Shown: positions 33,257 through 42,276 of the stretch, piece by piece | How the letters are laid out: each line of letters opens with the position of its first letter | Numbering within the stretch: position 1 is the stretch's first letter | Assembly: GCA_009377445.1 (NCBI GenBank) | Contig: WHUA01000009.1 | Location: forward strand, 62,001 to 126,000 | Direction: 5' to 3' | Source: Alphaproteobacteria bacterium | Lineage (GTDB): Bacteria > Pseudomonadota > Alphaproteobacteria > UBA8366 | DNA: 64,000 nucleotides | Position numbers and translations under genes: made by a program | The notes under the pieces: generated by a model | What the model was told of the DNA's origin: nothing | Database searches by the model: none | What the model saw: the letters and a program-made list of their open reading frames with translations, nothing else

Positions 33257-34555
33257 TTACCCTTCCATGCTCCGCAGCAGCGCGGCGATCTTGATCGTTG
33301 CGAAGTTAGAGAAGGTGTCCGAAACCGCATACGGCAAAATGATCAGATCGTTGTGCCGCATTGCGCCACACGTGTAGACGACATTGGGCACGTATCCTTC
33401 GCGCTCCGACGGTTCAGGGCGAACCAGCGGCTCGCGCGACCGCGCGAGAACCTTGGAGGGATCATCTTTGTCGAGGAGAACCGCTCCGATCGAATACTTC
33501 CGGATCGGGCCGACCCCGTGCGTCAGCAGCAGCCAACCCTCGTCAAGCTCGATCGGCGACCCGCAATTACCGATTTGCACGAATTCCCATGGGAAGCGAG
33601 GCTTCAAGATGGCTACGCCGCCGTCCCATGAATACAAGTCGTCGGAATAGTTGAGGTAGAGGTTCTCATTGTCCTGCCTGCCGATCATGGCGTACTTGCC
33701 GCCGAATCGCCTGGGAAACAGGGCCATGCCCTTGTTCCGCGCCGCGGCTCCCCTCAAGGGCGACATCCGGAAGGATATGAAGTCGGTAGTCTCGATCAGC
33801 TCGGATCGTATCGCCATCCCACTGTAGGCAGTGTAGGTCGCGTAGAAAGTCTTTCGCCCGCCGTCGGCGAACTCCACGAAGCGCGCGTCCTCGATGCCGT
33901 TCGACTGGGCATCCGTGATCGGAAAGATCACCCGCTCGCTGATATCCTCGTCCGGACTGAAGCTCACCTCGACAGTATCGCCGTCGGGACCCGTTACCCG
34001 GCTGCGTATCTTGGGAACGGATGCAAGACGCGCTGTCGGATCGACCGTTACGCTGCCGCCGGGCGCGATCGACCCCGATCGAAAGGTCAAGGAAGAAACA
34101 TGCCCTTCCCCGACTGCGCGAAGGCTCAGGATGAAACGGCGCCCGCCTTCAGGCGAACCGGATTGATCGGGATGGGAGACGATGCTCGGATTGAACAATG
34201 CCGACGCCTCGAAGGAATACTCGTGCAGAAAATAGGCTCCGATCAGCCGGCGTTGCACCTTGCTGAAACTGGCATGTGTAGCGAACGCGTCTTCCATTTC
34301 GTCGGCGCGCGCCTCGAACGTCTGCAGCAGGTTGCGGTGTCGGCCTTGAAAGTTCTCGAGAACATCGGTCAATTGGCTGGCCGCCATCTCGGGATCGAGA
34401 GTAAGCACCCGGTCGACGATATGGTTCGCCCGCGCCTTATCGGTCGGATTGAGGTCCCGTGGCTCGGTCGCAGGCTTGAACGGCCGTACGACCACCCTCG
34501 CCGGGTCGGGGCGCAGATAGAGCGCCTGACGGTTCAGGAACGTAGCTTGTGCCAA
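33257..34555 (-). CDS. GH130-family beta-mannoside phosphorylase/hydrolase
   Basis: A 432-residue five-bladed propeller enzyme of glycoside hydrolase family 130. The general-acid aspartate lies in SNGIEDARFVEF. Other conserved features are FNPSIVSHPD, NKGMALFPRRFGGKYAMIGRQD and LTHGVGPIRKYSIGAVLLD. Family members phosphorolyse or hydrolyse beta-mannosidic bonds. Its place directly after a GT4 glycosyltransferase gene and mannose-6-phosphate isomerase supports mannose chemistry. It is cytosolic, as no signal peptide is present. Whether it uses phosphate is not visible. Confidence 0.87.
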   Translation of the reverse strand: MAQATFLNRQALYLRPDPARVVVRPFKPATEPRDLNPTDKARANHIVDRVLTLDPEMAASQLTDVLENFQGRHRNLLQTFEARADEMEDAFATHASFSKVQRRLIGAYFLHEYSFEASALFNPSIVSHPDQSGSPEGGRRFILSLRAVGEGHVSSLTFRSGSIAPGGSVTVDPTARLASVPKIRSRVTGPDGDTVEVSFSPDEDISERVIFPITDAQSNGIEDARFVEFADGGRKTFYATYTAYSGMAIRSELIETTDFISFRMSPLRGAAARNKGMALFPRRFGGKYAMIGRQDNENLYLNYSDDLYSWDGGVAILKPRFPWEFVQIGNCGSPIELDEGWLLLTHGVGPIRKYSIGAVLLDKDDPSKVLARSREPLVRPEPSEREGYVPNVVYTCGAMRHNDLIILPYAVSDTFSNFATIKIAALLRSMEG

Positions 34556-34599
34556 AGCGCCCTCGGCTCGTTGCAGCGAATTTCGGGGAACTTACGCTA

Positions 34600-36879
34600 T
34601 TAAGCGAGGCGGGGGGCGAATTTCGGTTGGCCGGCACTCAGGTGGGCGATCTGACGCATCTCCGAAAGGCTGAGAAGGTAGGAAACCACAGACTCGCCGC
34701 CCCTGTTCTCGTTCGGACGGTCGGGATGGAGCCCATCGCGACAGCTTCCCGTTTCCAGGTCGACCAGAGGCGAAGATAGATCATTGCTGCCGAGAAACCA
34801 TGAGAATGCGCGTGCCGCGTCGGCTCGCCATTCGGCATCGCCATCGGCGCGCCACGCCGCAAGGCACGCAGAGATCGTCGCAGTGGCTTCCAAGGGCTGC
34901 TGATCGAACGCCCGCGGCATCTTCCGCTTCTCACCGAAGCCCTCGGTGCCGATGGGCCTGAACAAGCCTGCCGGCGTCGTCTGCTGCGTCATCAGCCATC
35001 GCAAGGATCTCAGGCCGGCCTCGACATAGGCGGGCGATTCGGTGGATGCACCCGTGAGGATCAAGGCCTGGGACAGGCGCGCGTTGTCGTAGGCAAGCCC
35101 TTCCTCGAACCACACCCAATCCTTCGTCTCTACCGACGACATGATGGCAATCAATTTGGCGGCAAGTCGATGCCGGACACGCTCGGCATCAGGATCCTCC
35201 GCATGGGTGGCGCAATAGGCATCCAATCCGAGCAGCGCGAATGCCCACGCACGCGGCGAGTGGAAGCTCTCAACAGCCGGCAGCGCTACAGCGAACAGCG
35301 AAGCGGCCCATTGCCGCCGCGACGGGCTGGCGTCGCCGCGCACACACTCGCCCAGGGCCCAGAGCGTCCGGCCATGGCTATCTTCCGAGCCGCGGTCTTC
35401 GAGCCAGCGCCGATCGAAGCTCATGAAGTTGCGAAATCGCATCGTATCGGGATTCCATGCGTGCTGGACAAAGGCGCAAAATCTGGCCGTCAGCGCCTCG
35501 GGCAAACGCTCCTCACCGGGATTGTTGAGCGCGCAGGCCAGCAGCAGCGCACGGGCGTTGTCGTCGAGACAGTAACCATGCGACCGATCGGCCACGGAAT
35601 GGACCGCATGCTGAAAAAGCCCGGTGTCGTCGCACATGGAGAGAAAATGCTCGATCTGCATCTGCGGCGGTGTGTAGCGGTCCCATGCGGACGGGCTCCT
35701 ATCGAGATGAAGCTCGACCACCATGAGCGGTTGTCCCCGCCGAACACCGTCGAAAAGGCTAAGATAACGTGCGGCAGTTCTCTCCCAGGTCATCGGCCTG
35801 CTGCTGGAATATGCGCGTTTGCGCATCGCATCCCGCCGCACATGGTTCGTCAGCAGTTCCGCGATCTCGCTGCCGATGGCCGTGGCGTCGCCAAACGGAA
35901 CCAGTATGCCGCGTCCGTCGTCCAGCAGCTCGCGTGCATGCCAATAGGGTGTTGCGACAACCGCTTTTCCCAGCCCGAAGCTGTAGGCCAAAGTGCCGGA
36001 CGTCATCTGCGCCTTGTTGAGATAGGGCGTGACGTAAACGTCGCACATCGAGATGAAGTCGAGCAGCGTCGGCAGGTCCACGAACTGGTCGAGAAACACG
36101 ACATGCTTCTCGACGCCGAGCTGCCGCACACGCGCCAAGAGGCTCTCGCGGTAGGCTTCGCCTTCGTCCCGCACGAGGTTGGGATGCGTCGCACCGAGCA
36201 CGACATACACGGCATCGGCACGGCATTTTAGAATCGAGGGCATGGCATCGATCATGACTTCGATACCCTTGTTGGGAGATAGAAGACCGAACGTCAGAAT
36301 GACGGACCTGCCGCTGAAGCCGAGCTTGGCCTTCGCCGGGCCGGGCTCGACGAACGCGACGTCGGGAATCCCGTGCGGTATGATCTCGATCTTTTCCGAG
36401 GGCACCCGATACACGGTACGCAGCAGTTCCCGGCCCTTCTCGGCCATGACGACGACCTTCGATGACGCATCGACAATACGATCCAGGATGTTGCGCTGCG
36501 CCGCCGTCGGCTCGGACAGGACCGTGTGAAGCGTCGTGACGACCGGCATGGTCAGCCGCGAAAGCAGCGCCAAAATGTTCTCGCCCGCCTCACCGCCGAA
36601 AATGCCGAATTCGTGCTGGAGTGAGACGACTTCGAATTGGCCTGCATTTAGAAAATCCGCTGCCTGCGCATACTCCTCGATCCCGTCCTCGTTGATCTCA
36701 AAGCGAACGACGGGCGGATAGTCGTAGACGTGCCCCCGGTCGGACATCGCAACGATGCAGGTATCCATGTCCGGGGCTGACACCGCAATCGCCTGCTGCA
36801 GGTCGGTCGTGAAGGTCGCGATACCGCAGCGGCGCGGGAGCGAATTGCCGATGAAGGCTATGCGTCTTATCTGGCTCAC
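34600..36879 (-). CDS. GT4 glycosyltransferase with C-terminal helical domain
   Basis: A 759-residue two-part protein. Residues about 1-395 form a GT-B glycosyltransferase family 4 with NSLPRRCGIATFTTDL at the start, GLLSPNKGIEVMIDA, and the donor-binding MTSGTLAYSFGLGKAVVATPYWHARELL. Residues about 405-750 are an (alpha/alpha)-barrel-like helical domain with YCLDDNARAL and FNNEWMS-type repeats. Such fusions accompany GH130 genes in several bacteria. The GTG start has a GGAGGT ribosome-binding site and overlaps the manA stop by 4 nt. Donor is probably GDP-mannose by context. Confidence 0.83.
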   Translation of the reverse strand: MSQIRRIAFIGNSLPRRCGIATFTTDLQQAIAVSAPDMDTCIVAMSDRGHVYDYPPVVRFEINEDGIEEYAQAADFLNAGQFEVVSLQHEFGIFGGEAGENILALLSRLTMPVVTTLHTVLSEPTAAQRNILDRIVDASSKVVVMAEKGRELLRTVYRVPSEKIEIIPHGIPDVAFVEPGPAKAKLGFSGRSVILTFGLLSPNKGIEVMIDAMPSILKCRADAVYVVLGATHPNLVRDEGEAYRESLLARVRQLGVEKHVVFLDQFVDLPTLLDFISMCDVYVTPYLNKAQMTSGTLAYSFGLGKAVVATPYWHARELLDDGRGILVPFGDATAIGSEIAELLTNHVRRDAMRKRAYSSSRPMTWERTAARYLSLFDGVRRGQPLMVVELHLDRSPSAWDRYTPPQMQIEHFLSMCDDTGLFQHAVHSVADRSHGYCLDDNARALLLACALNNPGEERLPEALTARFCAFVQHAWNPDTMRFRNFMSFDRRWLEDRGSEDSHGRTLWALGECVRGDASPSRRQWAASLFAVALPAVESFHSPRAWAFALLGLDAYCATHAEDPDAERVRHRLAAKLIAIMSSVETKDWVWFEEGLAYDNARLSQALILTGASTESPAYVEAGLRSLRWLMTQQTTPAGLFRPIGTEGFGEKRKMPRAFDQQPLEATATISACLAAWRADGDAEWRADAARAFSWFLGSNDLSSPLVDLETGSCRDGLHPDRPNENRGGESVVSYLLSLSEMRQIAHLSAGQPKFAPRLA

Positions 36880-37892
36880 GTTCGCACCTCCGTCAGGCCG
36901 CTCCGGGAGCTGGCGCTTTGCGTTCCAATATTGTGCAGCATGTCCGGAAGCGGATCGGGCCCCGGATAGGCCACCAGGCCCTTCAGGCCGGCGGGTCCGG
37001 CCTTGATGCTGGTGCGGTCCGATTCCAGGAAGATGCTTTCGCCGACGAACGCGTCCATCAGACCGGCCTGCGCCTGCCCCTCGATGACAAGGACCCACGT
37101 CTCGCGCTTGGCATCGAGCCGCCAGCTCGATCGCGGCGGGAGGTCTATCCGTTCGAGAACGAATTGCGGGCTGACGACGAGCAGGGTTCTGGCGTCGGTA
37201 AGGCGCCTTGGAGCAGGTTGGTTTTCAGCCGGCGCCGCGGTCGCGGCCGCCACGGCGTTATCCACGTGCAACTCCCGCCGCCGGCCGTGGTCGAACAGGC
37301 GGAATGTCGTGTCGCTTCTCTGTTGGATCTCCGCAATCACGAGTCCCGCGCCGATGGCGTGGATCGTGCCCGCGGGGATGAAAATGACGTCGTCCTTCGC
37401 GACCCGGCGCCATCGAACCAGGTCCAAGATCGAACCGTCTTCGATAGAAGCCCGCAGTTGCGCCGCTGTAAGCTGCCGCTTCAATCCGACGGCTACCGTG
37501 GCGTCGGGCGCGGCGGCGAGGACGTACCATGCCTCGGTCTTGCCGTGCGCCAATCCGATCGATTGCGCGAACGCATCGTCCGGATGAACCTGGATGGACA
37601 GCGGTTCCTTCGTGAACAGCAGCTTGAGGAGAAGCGCCGGCTCCGGCGCGCCTATGGCCGCGCGCTGGAACCACAGCTCGCCGATCGCAATGCCGTCGTC
37701 GTCAATCTTGCTCCAGGGCCGAAGATCAGTGCTTCCCCAGGGTTTGCGGACAACGCGAATGCAAGCATGTTCGATCGCGATGATATTCTCCTTGCTCGCA
37801 ACATTCAGGTTCAGTCCGCCCAGGTTCAGTCCGCCACGGCATCGCGCGATGCCGCTCCCTGACACCGCCCGGCATTCGCCAGGCGCGCTCAA
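36876..37892 (-). CDS. manA: Class I-like mannose-6-phosphate isomerase
   Basis: A 338-residue zinc isomerase interconverting mannose 6-phosphate and fructose 6-phosphate. Zinc ligands are in LSIQVHPDD, KTEAWYVL and PAGTIHAIGAG. IAEIQQRSDTTFRLFDHGR completes the active site. The first ~35 residues are doubtful: they include a perfect 15-nt tandem repeat (37806-37835) encoding GGLNL twice, so translation may start further in. It supplies mannose phosphates for the coupled GT4 and GH130 genes. Confidence 0.85.
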   Translation of the reverse strand: MSAPGECRAVSGSGIARCRGGLNLGGLNLNVASKENIIAIEHACIRVVRKPWGSTDLRPWSKIDDDGIAIGELWFQRAAIGAPEPALLLKLLFTKEPLSIQVHPDDAFAQSIGLAHGKTEAWYVLAAAPDATVAVGLKRQLTAAQLRASIEDGSILDLVRWRRVAKDDVIFIPAGTIHAIGAGLVIAEIQQRSDTTFRLFDHGRRRELHVDNAVAAATAAPAENQPAPRRLTDARTLLVVSPQFVLERIDLPPRSSWRLDAKRETWVLVIEGQAQAGLMDAFVGESIFLESDRTSIKAGPAGLKGLVAYPGPDPLPDMLHNIGTQSASSRSGLTEVRT

Positions 37893-38461
37893 TGGCTTCC
37901 CTATAGCGGCGTGTTCGGCGCTCGCGATGGAGTCGGAATCTCTTTTTCGGGCAAGGAAACGGTCCGCTTGGCGTCAAATCGCTTCGATGAAGGGCCAAGT
38001 CTTCAGATCGTCTACCGGCACAACTGAAATGGGACTGGCAGCGTCAAGATGCAAGGAGGCTTCCTGTGTTTCTCCGGGACAGCGCAGCTTTATTCTCTGC
38101 ACCCGGCGCGCTCCGGGATTTTCTTTGTCCTGGCTTCATTGGAGATAAAGGCGCAAGGTGTGACCATCGCCAGTAATACATCGGACACTGGCTGCTGTGA
38201 GACAGAGACTAAAACAAGGTCCAGCACTTGCCCCCTAATCCCGGCAAAGAGTAGCTCTGGACTATCTTCTTCGCTGCTTTCTGCCAATCCGACAGCGATC
38301 ATTTGGCTGCGTTCGAAGCCGACCAGCGCGCTCAGCGCCGCTCGATAGTGCTTTGAAGGTCATGGCAGCACTTAGCTCGGCCCCTGAGCCGGCCTTTACT
38401 TCTTCACTTTTTCCAGAAGTAGGAGGAATCCTCCTCCTACCTTAGCCTAAGGGAGGCATAT
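37893..38461. other. 570-nt stretch without a recognised gene
   Basis: Short frames on both strands, none with family features. It ends in a perfect 9-bp hairpin (38419-38440) and a ribosome-binding site for the next gene. Base use is less GC-rich than the neighbours. It may carry decayed coding sequence. Confidence 0.4.
38419..38440. promoter_or_regulatory. Perfect hairpin just upstream of the 38462 gene
   Basis: GTAGGAGGA pairs fully with TCCTCCTAC around ATCC. The 5' arm contains an AGGAGG ribosome-binding-like core, so it could act as a decoy site or stem that controls the following gene. No T-run follows, so it is not a classic terminator. Confidence 0.35.
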
Positions 38462-38884
38462 GTGAACCAACAAGAACAGGAAGACAGAATTGCCATCAGA
38501 AGAGCGAAAGCGGATCGGAGGGATCTCCTGAAATCGAGGGTTAAGCTGCTGGGTGGCGGTTTTGTTGCCGGCGTCGTGTTAACCCTCATACTGGGATTCT
38601 CGACCGGCAACTTCATTACCCCGTCGAACGCGGAACGGATGACCAGGGATGCGGCGAACGACGCACAGACGGCCGCGCTCGTCCCGTACTGCGTGGCAAG
38701 CTTCAACGAGAGCCCGGAAGTGAAGAAGAATCTGGCCGCTCTCCTGGAAACCTCCGAGTGGATGCGCGACCAGTTCATCCGGGACGGCAAATGGGCCGGC
38801 GATGGCGCCAGCTCGCAGATCAATGGCGCCTGCGCCACAAAGCTCGTGACGGAAGCGAAAGCGGTTTCGGCAAAAGAGAGCTAG
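38462..38884 (+). CDS. Small single-pass membrane protein, function unknown
   Basis: A 140-residue product with GTG start and GGGAGG ribosome-binding site. A charged N-terminus (about 1-25) is followed by one helix (VKLLGGGFVAGVVLTLILGF, about 27-46) and a ~95-residue outer part with two cysteines (PYCVASF, GACATKL). The spacing suggests a type II anchored protein with one disulfide. No family recognised. Confidence 0.65.
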   Translation: MNQQEQEDRIAIRRAKADRRDLLKSRVKLLGGGFVAGVVLTLILGFSTGNFITPSNAERMTRDAANDAQTAALVPYCVASFNESPEVKKNLAALLETSEWMRDQFIRDGKWAGDGASSQINGACATKLVTEAKAVSAKES

Positions 38885-38911
38885 GAAGGTCCCGATCAAG
38901 AGCGCTTCCTT

Positions 38912-39859
38912 TTACGAGGCGGCGTTCTTTTTTTGAGAGCGACCGGTGCGCTCCGCACGACAGCCTTCGAACAGGTCGTGCTCGCGAGCAAGGCCCTCGC
39001 CGACAATATCGAAGAAGGCGCGCACGCGCGCTGTACCTTTGAGGTCAGCATGCGTAACGATCCAGAGCTCGCCCGCCAGTTCCGGCACCGGCTCTCGCAG
39101 CGCGCGGGCGAGGTCCGGGTCGCTGTCGCCGAGATAGCATGGAAGGAGAGCAAGACCGATGCCGGCTCTTGCGGCGCAAAGTTGGTTGACCAGGCTGTTC
39201 GTTCGATAGACGAAAGCGTCGCGTGTCGCTGCGCGGCCAATCCAATCGGCGGCCTGGATTCCTGCGGTCGCCTCCTCCCAGCCGATCAGGCTGTGACGGC
39301 CGAGATCGCTCGGGCTGGCAACGGAACCGCCATTGGCCTCGAGATAGGCGAACGCACCGTAAAGCGTCCACGCCACGTCGGCGAGCTTGCGGCCCCACAG
39401 ATCGCCTTCCTTCGGCCGAACCGGCCGCAGCGCGATGTCGGCCTCGCGGCGCGAAAGGCTGAGCACGCGATTGTCGATGACAAGCTCGACCACGATGCCG
39501 GGATGGGCCTGCCGGAACGTGGCGAGGTGCCGCGTCAGCACGCAATAGGCGAGGGTTTCGGACGAAGTGATCCTCAGCCGGCCTGAAAGCCGGTGGTCGC
39601 GACCGGTGATGTCGCGATCGAGCGCCAGCGTTTCATCCTCCATGCGCTCGGCCGCCGCCGCCATCCGCTGGCCGGCTGACGTTGCCTGGTAGGTTCCCCC
39701 GGGCAGCCGCTCGAACAGGCGCGCGCCAAGGTTTGCCTCAATCGCGTTCAGCCGCCGGAACGCAGTCGAATGATCGACGCCCAATGCCTTCGCGGCAGCT
39801 GTCAGGCTGCCTGCGCGCTGTATGGCGAGAACCAGCCGCAATTCGTTCCAATCGTCCAT
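38912..39859 (-). CDS. LysR-family transcriptional regulator
   Basis: A 315-residue LysR protein. The N-terminal winged helix has LTAAAKALGVDHSTAFRRLNAIEANLGARLFER (residues 20-52). The effector domain follows with RLRITSSETLAY. It is divergent from the GST gene, with a perfect palindrome (39883-39900) in between, so it probably controls that gene. The start MDDWNELRLVLA at 39859 is preferred over an upstream one. Confidence 0.87.
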   Translation of the reverse strand: MDDWNELRLVLAIQRAGSLTAAAKALGVDHSTAFRRLNAIEANLGARLFERLPGGTYQATSAGQRMAAAAERMEDETLALDRDITGRDHRLSGRLRITSSETLAYCVLTRHLATFRQAHPGIVVELVIDNRVLSLSRREADIALRPVRPKEGDLWGRKLADVAWTLYGAFAYLEANGGSVASPSDLGRHSLIGWEEATAGIQAADWIGRAATRDAFVYRTNSLVNQLCAARAGIGLALLPCYLGDSDPDLARALREPVPELAGELWIVTHADLKGTARVRAFFDIVGEGLAREHDLFEGCRAERTGRSQKKNAAS

Positions 39860-39882
39860 GACTGGTTTATAGCAGTTCCGGT

Positions 39883-39900
39883 GCTTGCAGTCGTGCAAGC
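39883..39900. promoter_or_regulatory. Candidate LysR-type operator
   Basis: GCTTGCA-GTCG-TGCAAGC is a perfect 18-bp palindrome, lying 24 nt upstream of the LysR start in the divergent promoter region. Fits a LysR autoregulation site. Confidence 0.5.
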
Positions 39901-40009
39901 GTCGCTGGCGAAATCACATATCGCATTGCAATTCCACAGCGCCTAATTATGCCTTCGAGGACGAGGCCAGACGGCCGTTGCAAGGTCTTCGCTATCTCGA
40001 GGTCATGTC

Positions 40010-40636
40010 ATGAAGCTCTACTACGCCACCGGAACCTGCTCCCTGTCGCCGCATATCGTTGCCAGCGAAGCGGGCATCGCGCTCGACCTGGAGCGGGTCG
40101 ATACTCGCAAAACGCCACGCGTCACCGAATCCGGCGTCGATTTCGAGACGGTGAACCCCAATCTCTATGTCCCGGCGCTGCAGCTCGATGACGGCTCGGT
40201 CCTGACCGAGGGTGTCGCGATCGTTCAGTATCTCGCCGACGTGAACCCGGACTCCGGACTGACGGCCCCCGCGGGGACGCCTGCGCGCTATCGCCTGCAA
40301 TCCTGGCTCGTCTTCATCGCGACTGAGTTGCACAAGATGTACAGCCCTTGGCTCTTTCATCCTGAATACGGGACGCAAGCGCAAGACGTCGCCCGGAAGA
40401 AGATCGGGCAGCGCCTCGCCTTCGTTGAAACCCATCTGGCCGCAGCGGGCCCGTACCTGATGGGAGAGCGCTTCACCGCCGCCGACGCCTATCTCTTTAC
40501 GATCGTCGGCTGGTCAGGCCTCACGAAGGTCGACCTCTCCACCTTTCCGCGGTTGCGCAGTTTCATGGATCGTATTGGCGCCCGGCCGAAAGTCCGGGAC
40601 GCAATGGCGGCCCAGGGCATGCCGCCGGGTCTATAG
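40010..40636 (+). CDS. Glutathione S-transferase
   Basis: A 208-residue beta-class-like GST. The thioredoxin-like N-terminal half has MKLYYATGTCSLSPHI with the beta-class cysteine C10, and the glutathione gamma-glutamyl site LTEGVAIVQYLAD. The C-terminal helical half contains GPYLMGERFTAADAYLFTIVGW. It conjugates or reduces with glutathione in the cytosol; substrate unknown. A SnoaL-like gene follows after 31 nt. Confidence 0.9.
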   Translation: MKLYYATGTCSLSPHIVASEAGIALDLERVDTRKTPRVTESGVDFETVNPNLYVPALQLDDGSVLTEGVAIVQYLADVNPDSGLTAPAGTPARYRLQSWLVFIATELHKMYSPWLFHPEYGTQAQDVARKKIGQRLAFVETHLAAAGPYLMGERFTAADAYLFTIVGWSGLTKVDLSTFPRLRSFMDRIGARPKVRDAMAAQGMPPGL

Positions 40637-40667
40637 ACGTCAAACGACTGTAGAGGAGAAAGTGATC

Positions 40668-41093
40668 ATGGGTGCTCCATCACCTGATTCGTGCAACTTA
40701 TGGCTTGCTCGGGCATTCAACGCGCAAGACGTCGAGGCGGCTTCGGCGATGTATCATCCTGAAGCGTCCATTGTCCGGGTCGGCGACGTCCACGGCGAAA
40801 CCCGGATTTCCCGAGGTGCTCAGGGCATTCGCGAGACCATGGCCGCGTATATCGGCATGAAGCCCCACATGGATGTCGTGACGCATCACACGACGGTCGC
40901 CGGCGACTTCGCCATGACCCGCTCACAATGGCTGATCACCGGCGTGGACAAGAACGGCAAGAAGACGGAGGTGCATCACCACGGAATGGAAGTGCATCGC
41001 CGCCTGCCCGACGGCACCTGGGTGTTCTTCATCGATCACCCCTTCGGGGCAGATCCGATCTGGGCCGTGGACCGTCCGGCGCAAACGGAGTGA
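40668..41093 (+). CDS. SnoaL-like/NTF2-fold protein
   Basis: A 141-residue cone-fold protein with LARAFNAQDVEAASAMYHPEASIVRV at the N-terminus and GTWVFFIDHPFG at the end. Members are small isomerases, cyclases or ligand-binding proteins. GGAGAAAGTGATC gives a good ribosome-binding site. It is downstream of the GST gene and probably part of its operon. Confidence 0.8.
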   Translation: MGAPSPDSCNLWLARAFNAQDVEAASAMYHPEASIVRVGDVHGETRISRGAQGIRETMAAYIGMKPHMDVVTHHTTVAGDFAMTRSQWLITGVDKNGKKTEVHHHGMEVHRRLPDGTWVFFIDHPFGADPIWAVDRPAQTE

Positions 41094-41143
41094 ACGAGAC
41101 GGAAGAATGCTGGAGGGGTCCGTGCGGCGGCGATTGCCATTCG

Positions 41144-41318
41144 TGGCGCGTCCGCTGGCCTCCTCGATCTTGCGGGCCAGTGCTTCCGCAGAGACCGTGT
41201 CACCCGAGTAGTTGATCTCGACGGCGAAATCATCCCTGGCCAGCCGCTCCGCGACCGCGGCGCCGATGCCGCGCGATGCGCCCGTGACGATCGCCACCTT
41301 GCCGGATTGGTCACTCAT
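41144..41318 (-). pseudogene. Truncated short-chain dehydrogenase
   Basis: From the ATG at 41318 the first ~58 residues read as a normal SDR: the NAD(P) motif VTGASRGIGAAVAERLA is intact, followed by a second strand and helix up to ARKIEEASGRA. Homology then ends abruptly; the frame continues only as antisense of the SnoaL gene. The catalytic Tyr-x-x-x-Lys region is absent. Confidence 0.75.
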
Positions 41319-41379
41319 GTCGTCCTCCAAATCGATCCATTGTCGATGAGCAGGCATATGGGACTTTTCGGGCCCGTTC

Positions 41380-41718
41380 TCACCGCTCGACGAAGGCGCG
41401 CAGCCGCGACAGGGCATCGTCCCATTGCTCGGATACGAGATCGAGGTAGGACCTGGCCTCGGCGATCGGCTCGGGCCGGAAGCTGAACCGGCTTTCCCGG
41501 CCGACGCGGGCGCTGCTTACCAGCCCGGCGTCCTCCAGCACGCGAAGATGCTTCGTGACGGCCTGCCGCGTGATCTCCGTATCCGCGGAAAGCGCTGCGA
41601 TCGACCGCGCCTGCCCGTCGCTCAGCTTCGCGAGGAGGGAAAGCCGGGTGCCGTCCCCGAGCGCCGCGAAGATCGGCGCCGGGTCCGGGCGATGCGCCTG
41701 CGCGCTAGGGCTCGACAT
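41380..41718 (-). CDS. ArsR-family transcriptional repressor
   Basis: A 112-residue winged-helix protein: FAALGDGTRLSLLAKL, then EITRQAVTKHLRVLEDAGLV and RESRFSFRPEPIAEA. This subgroup (no cysteine metal ligands in the recognition helix) usually regulates an adjacent AHSA1 gene. Its start overlaps the AHSA1 3' end by 14 nt, so the two are co-transcribed, with AHSA1 first. Confidence 0.87.
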   Translation of the reverse strand: MSSPSAQAHRPDPAPIFAALGDGTRLSLLAKLSDGQARSIAALSADTEITRQAVTKHLRVLEDAGLVSSARVGRESRFSFRPEPIAEARSYLDLVSEQWDDALSRLRAFVER

Positions 41719-42151
41719 GGGTTTTGACGTTCCTCATCTGTGCCGCCCATCCGCCTTCGTTCATCCGCAGCGCATCCGGCCGGCGATGCGGCGGCAGGGC
41801 GTCGAAGCCGGATTCGACGACAGTCAGCCGCGTGCCCTTGGGCGTCGGCTCGAGCCGGAACTCGACGAGCGTCGGCGGCTCCGCGGAATAATCGGTGCCC
41901 GGATCGACCGCATAGGGATGCCACGTATAGGAAAAGTACCGTGGCGGCTCCATCTTCTTGATCGTCGCCTCCCACTTAACGTGCTCGAAGCCCGGATAGG
42001 TGATCCGGCCGCGGGAAACCTCCCCGGGCACGAAGGGGCCGTCCAGCTTGACCCGGAACCACGTGCCGAACTCGTTGTGGTCGGTAAGCGCGCGCCAGAC
42101 CCGGTCCACGGTGGCGTTTATCTCGATTGTCTTCTCGATGCGATTTGCCAT
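41705..42151 (-). CDS. AHSA1/SRPBCC-domain protein
   Basis: A 148-residue START/Bet v1-type fold: IEINATVDRVWRALTDHNEFGTWF at the N-terminus and FDALPPHRRPDALRMNEGGW near the end are classic AHSA1 (Activator of Hsp90-like) features. Such proteins bind hydrophobic ligands. GGAGG precedes ATG at 42151. It is the first gene of an AHSA1-ArsR pair. Confidence 0.85.
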   Translation of the reverse strand: MANRIEKTIEINATVDRVWRALTDHNEFGTWFRVKLDGPFVPGEVSRGRITYPGFEHVKWEATIKKMEPPRYFSYTWHPYAVDPGTDYSAEPPTLVEFRLEPTPKGTRLTVVESGFDALPPHRRPDALRMNEGGWAAQMRNVKTHVEP

Positions 42152-42276
42152 AGGCAACCTCCTGGTTGCTGATACCATGACAGGGCCATCCCATTTACGC
42201 AACCATTAAGTTGCCTTTTTAACAGTGGCGTTATGGGCGCCGGCGACCGCATCGCCTTCAAGCGCGGGCCGACAGG

